From the NCBI GenBank assembly GCA_030591105.1, contig JAUVBS010000108.1:1-7028 (forward strand): a stretch of 7,028 nucleotides of DNA, read 5' to 3'. The translations under genes and the position numbers were made by a program. A model generated the notes under the pieces. It was given only the letters and a program-made list of their open reading frames with translations. It made no database searches and was not told the DNA's origin. This stretch comes from a bacterium. Its GTDB lineage: Bacteria; Krumholzibacteriota; Krumholzibacteriia; LZORAL124-64-63. Below are positions 6,173 to 7,028 of the stretch, piece by piece (position 1 is the stretch's first letter; each line of letters begins with the position of its first letter).

Positions 6173-6595
6173 TTGGATTTCAATCGCAGCACCCGGAAGG
6201 AAACATTCATCCCCACCTCGTCGATGGGTGACATCGCCTTCCTGTTGCTGATCTTCTTCATGGTGACGACGATCTTCCGCGAGGAGACCGGTCTGAAGGT
6301 GGAACTACCTCGGGCTGAGGCTGGCGAGGAGGTGGTGCGCGAACTGGTGTCGAACATCTACATCAACCGCTTGGGGCAGATTTCGATCGATGACCGTCTG
6401 GTGCAGGTCAAGCATATCGTCGACATCGTCGGCCAGAAAATAACCGCGAACCCGCAACTCATAGTCGCGTTCAAGACCGATCGCTACACCGACTACGGGG
6501 TGGTCAGCGACGTGATGGAGGAACTCAAGGAGGTCAACGCCGTCCGGGTGTTTCTCAACAACGACGTAGAAGTCTATCCCGGCGAGAAGTGGTAA
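6173..6595 (+). CDS. exbD: ExbD/TolR-family protein (second copy, TTG start)
   Basis: This 140-residue protein has the same layout as the preceding gene: a basic N-terminus (NRSTRKE), a membrane helix (about 19-36, GDIAFLLLIFFMVTTIF) with the conserved Asp20, and a periplasmic domain. That domain includes NIYINRLGQISIDDRLV and NPQLIVAFKTDRYTDYGVV, then MEELKEVNAVRVFLNN. The gene starts 15 bases after the first exbD stop. The two proteins share the helix but differ widely in the periplasmic part (acidic PRAEAGEEVVRE here, lysine-rich PGKQKDKTDVVK in the first copy), so the duplication looks old and both copies appear functional. Operons with two ExbD proteins are known, for example in Xanthomonas. 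Confidence 0.9.
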   Translation: MDFNRSTRKETFIPTSSMGDIAFLLLIFFMVTTIFREETGLKVELPRAEAGEEVVRELVSNIYINRLGQISIDDRLVQVKHIVDIVGQKITANPQLIVAFKTDRYTDYGVVSDVMEELKEVNAVRVFLNNDVEVYPGEKW

Positions 6596-6602
6596 CAGCG
6601 CC

Positions 6603-7028
6603 ATGTCGACCTTACCGGCCAATCAGTCGCTGCAACTGTCGGCCAACGATCAGTTCAAGGCCAAGTATCCCAGGTATCTGCGCTGGTCGGCCGTCATCGC
6701 CGTCATTCTGGTCCTGGTTTTTTTCCTCGTGACGCCACGCTACACACCCAACCCGTACCGATTGCGGCAAGAGGAACTCGAAATCGTCGAGATGGATCAG
6801 CAGGATGTCATCGAATTGCCGCCGCCACCGGTCGAAGCGCCACCGCCGCCGAAGGTGATCGAAGCGGCGCCGGACGACGAGGTGACCGACGACGTCGAGA
6901 TTGCTGACACGCTCATGGATATCGACGATGCCATCGCCAGCGCCCTGCCGACCTACGATGTGGGCGGCGGTGGTGGATTCGTGGCGTCGTCGGAGAAGCC
7001 TAAGCTGATCAGGTTCGTCCCGCCCGAC
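6603..7028 (+). CDS. tonB: TonB-family energy transducer (3' partial)
   Basis: The frame is open from the ATG at 6603 to the window end, giving 142 residues without a stop. The start is seven bases after the previous stop. No good ribosome binding site is visible, so translational coupling is likely. The predicted layout is a cytoplasmic N-terminus (1-27), a membrane helix (about 28-43, WSAVIAVILVLVFFLV), then a periplasmic linker with two PPPP runs (73-76, 80-83), an acidic stretch (91-109, DDEVTDDVEIADTLMDIDD), a run of five glycines (121-125) and EKPKLIRFVPPD (131-142). The last piece is the usual lead-in to the TonB C-terminal domain (PPxYPxxA), which falls just beyond the window. TonB transmits energy from ExbB-ExbD to outer-membrane receptors. 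The helix has Ser29 but no histidine, unlike His20 of E. coli TonB, and the linker lacks Lys-Pro repeats. Confidence 0.85.
   Translation, partial: MSTLPANQSLQLSANDQFKAKYPRYLRWSAVIAVILVLVFFLVTPRYTPNPYRLRQEELEIVEMDQQDVIELPPPPVEAPPPPKVIEAAPDDEVTDDVEIADTLMDIDDAIASALPTYDVGGGGGFVASSEKPKLIRFVPPD

Overview
The window is GC-rich bacterial DNA (about 60% GC by eye). Every gene I can support lies on the + strand, and all of them concern the Gram-negative cell envelope. The mix is a secreted protein with a type IX-like C-terminal sorting domain, a PorV/PorQ-family outer-membrane protein, a GWxTD-domain protein, and an ExbB-ExbD-ExbD-TonB energy-transduction operon. This points to a diderm of the wider FCB group. 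A candidate phylum of the Eisenbacteria, Krumholzibacteriota, Zixibacteria or KSB1 kind fits better than classical Bacteroidetes, judging by GC content, the GWxTD protein and the long CTD variant. The phylum call is inference.

Layout. 1-1649: the 3' part of a large secreted protein, with an FN3-like module and a C-terminal sorting/FlgD-Ig-like domain; its 5' end lies outside the window. 1650-1712: a short gap holding a perfect 14-bp palindrome and a strong ribosome binding site. 1713-2645: a PorV/PorQ-family beta-barrel protein. 2646-2822: a gap opening with a GC-rich hairpin followed by a T-rich stretch, probably a terminator. 2823-4529: an exported GWxTD-domain protein whose signature motif is degenerate. 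4530-4822: a 293-base gap with a near-consensus sigma70 promoter and a roughly 190-base leader with hairpin potential. 4823-7028: exbB, exbD, a second exbD starting with TTG, and tonB, tightly spaced. tonB runs off the window just before its expected C-terminal domain.

How they work together. The last four genes form a standard proton-motive-force-driven motor: ExbB and ExbD in the inner membrane, with TonB reaching across the periplasm to outer-membrane receptors. The first two genes look like a cargo and outer-membrane-partner pair. The GWxTD protein has no established biochemical function. No RNA genes, mobile elements, CRISPR arrays or origins were seen. No wholly new system is demonstrated. 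The points most worth following up are the degenerate GWxTD motif, the TonB without a transmembrane histidine, the duplicated ExbD, the CTD/PorV pairing, the symmetric cysteine cluster and the promoter-leader ahead of exbB.
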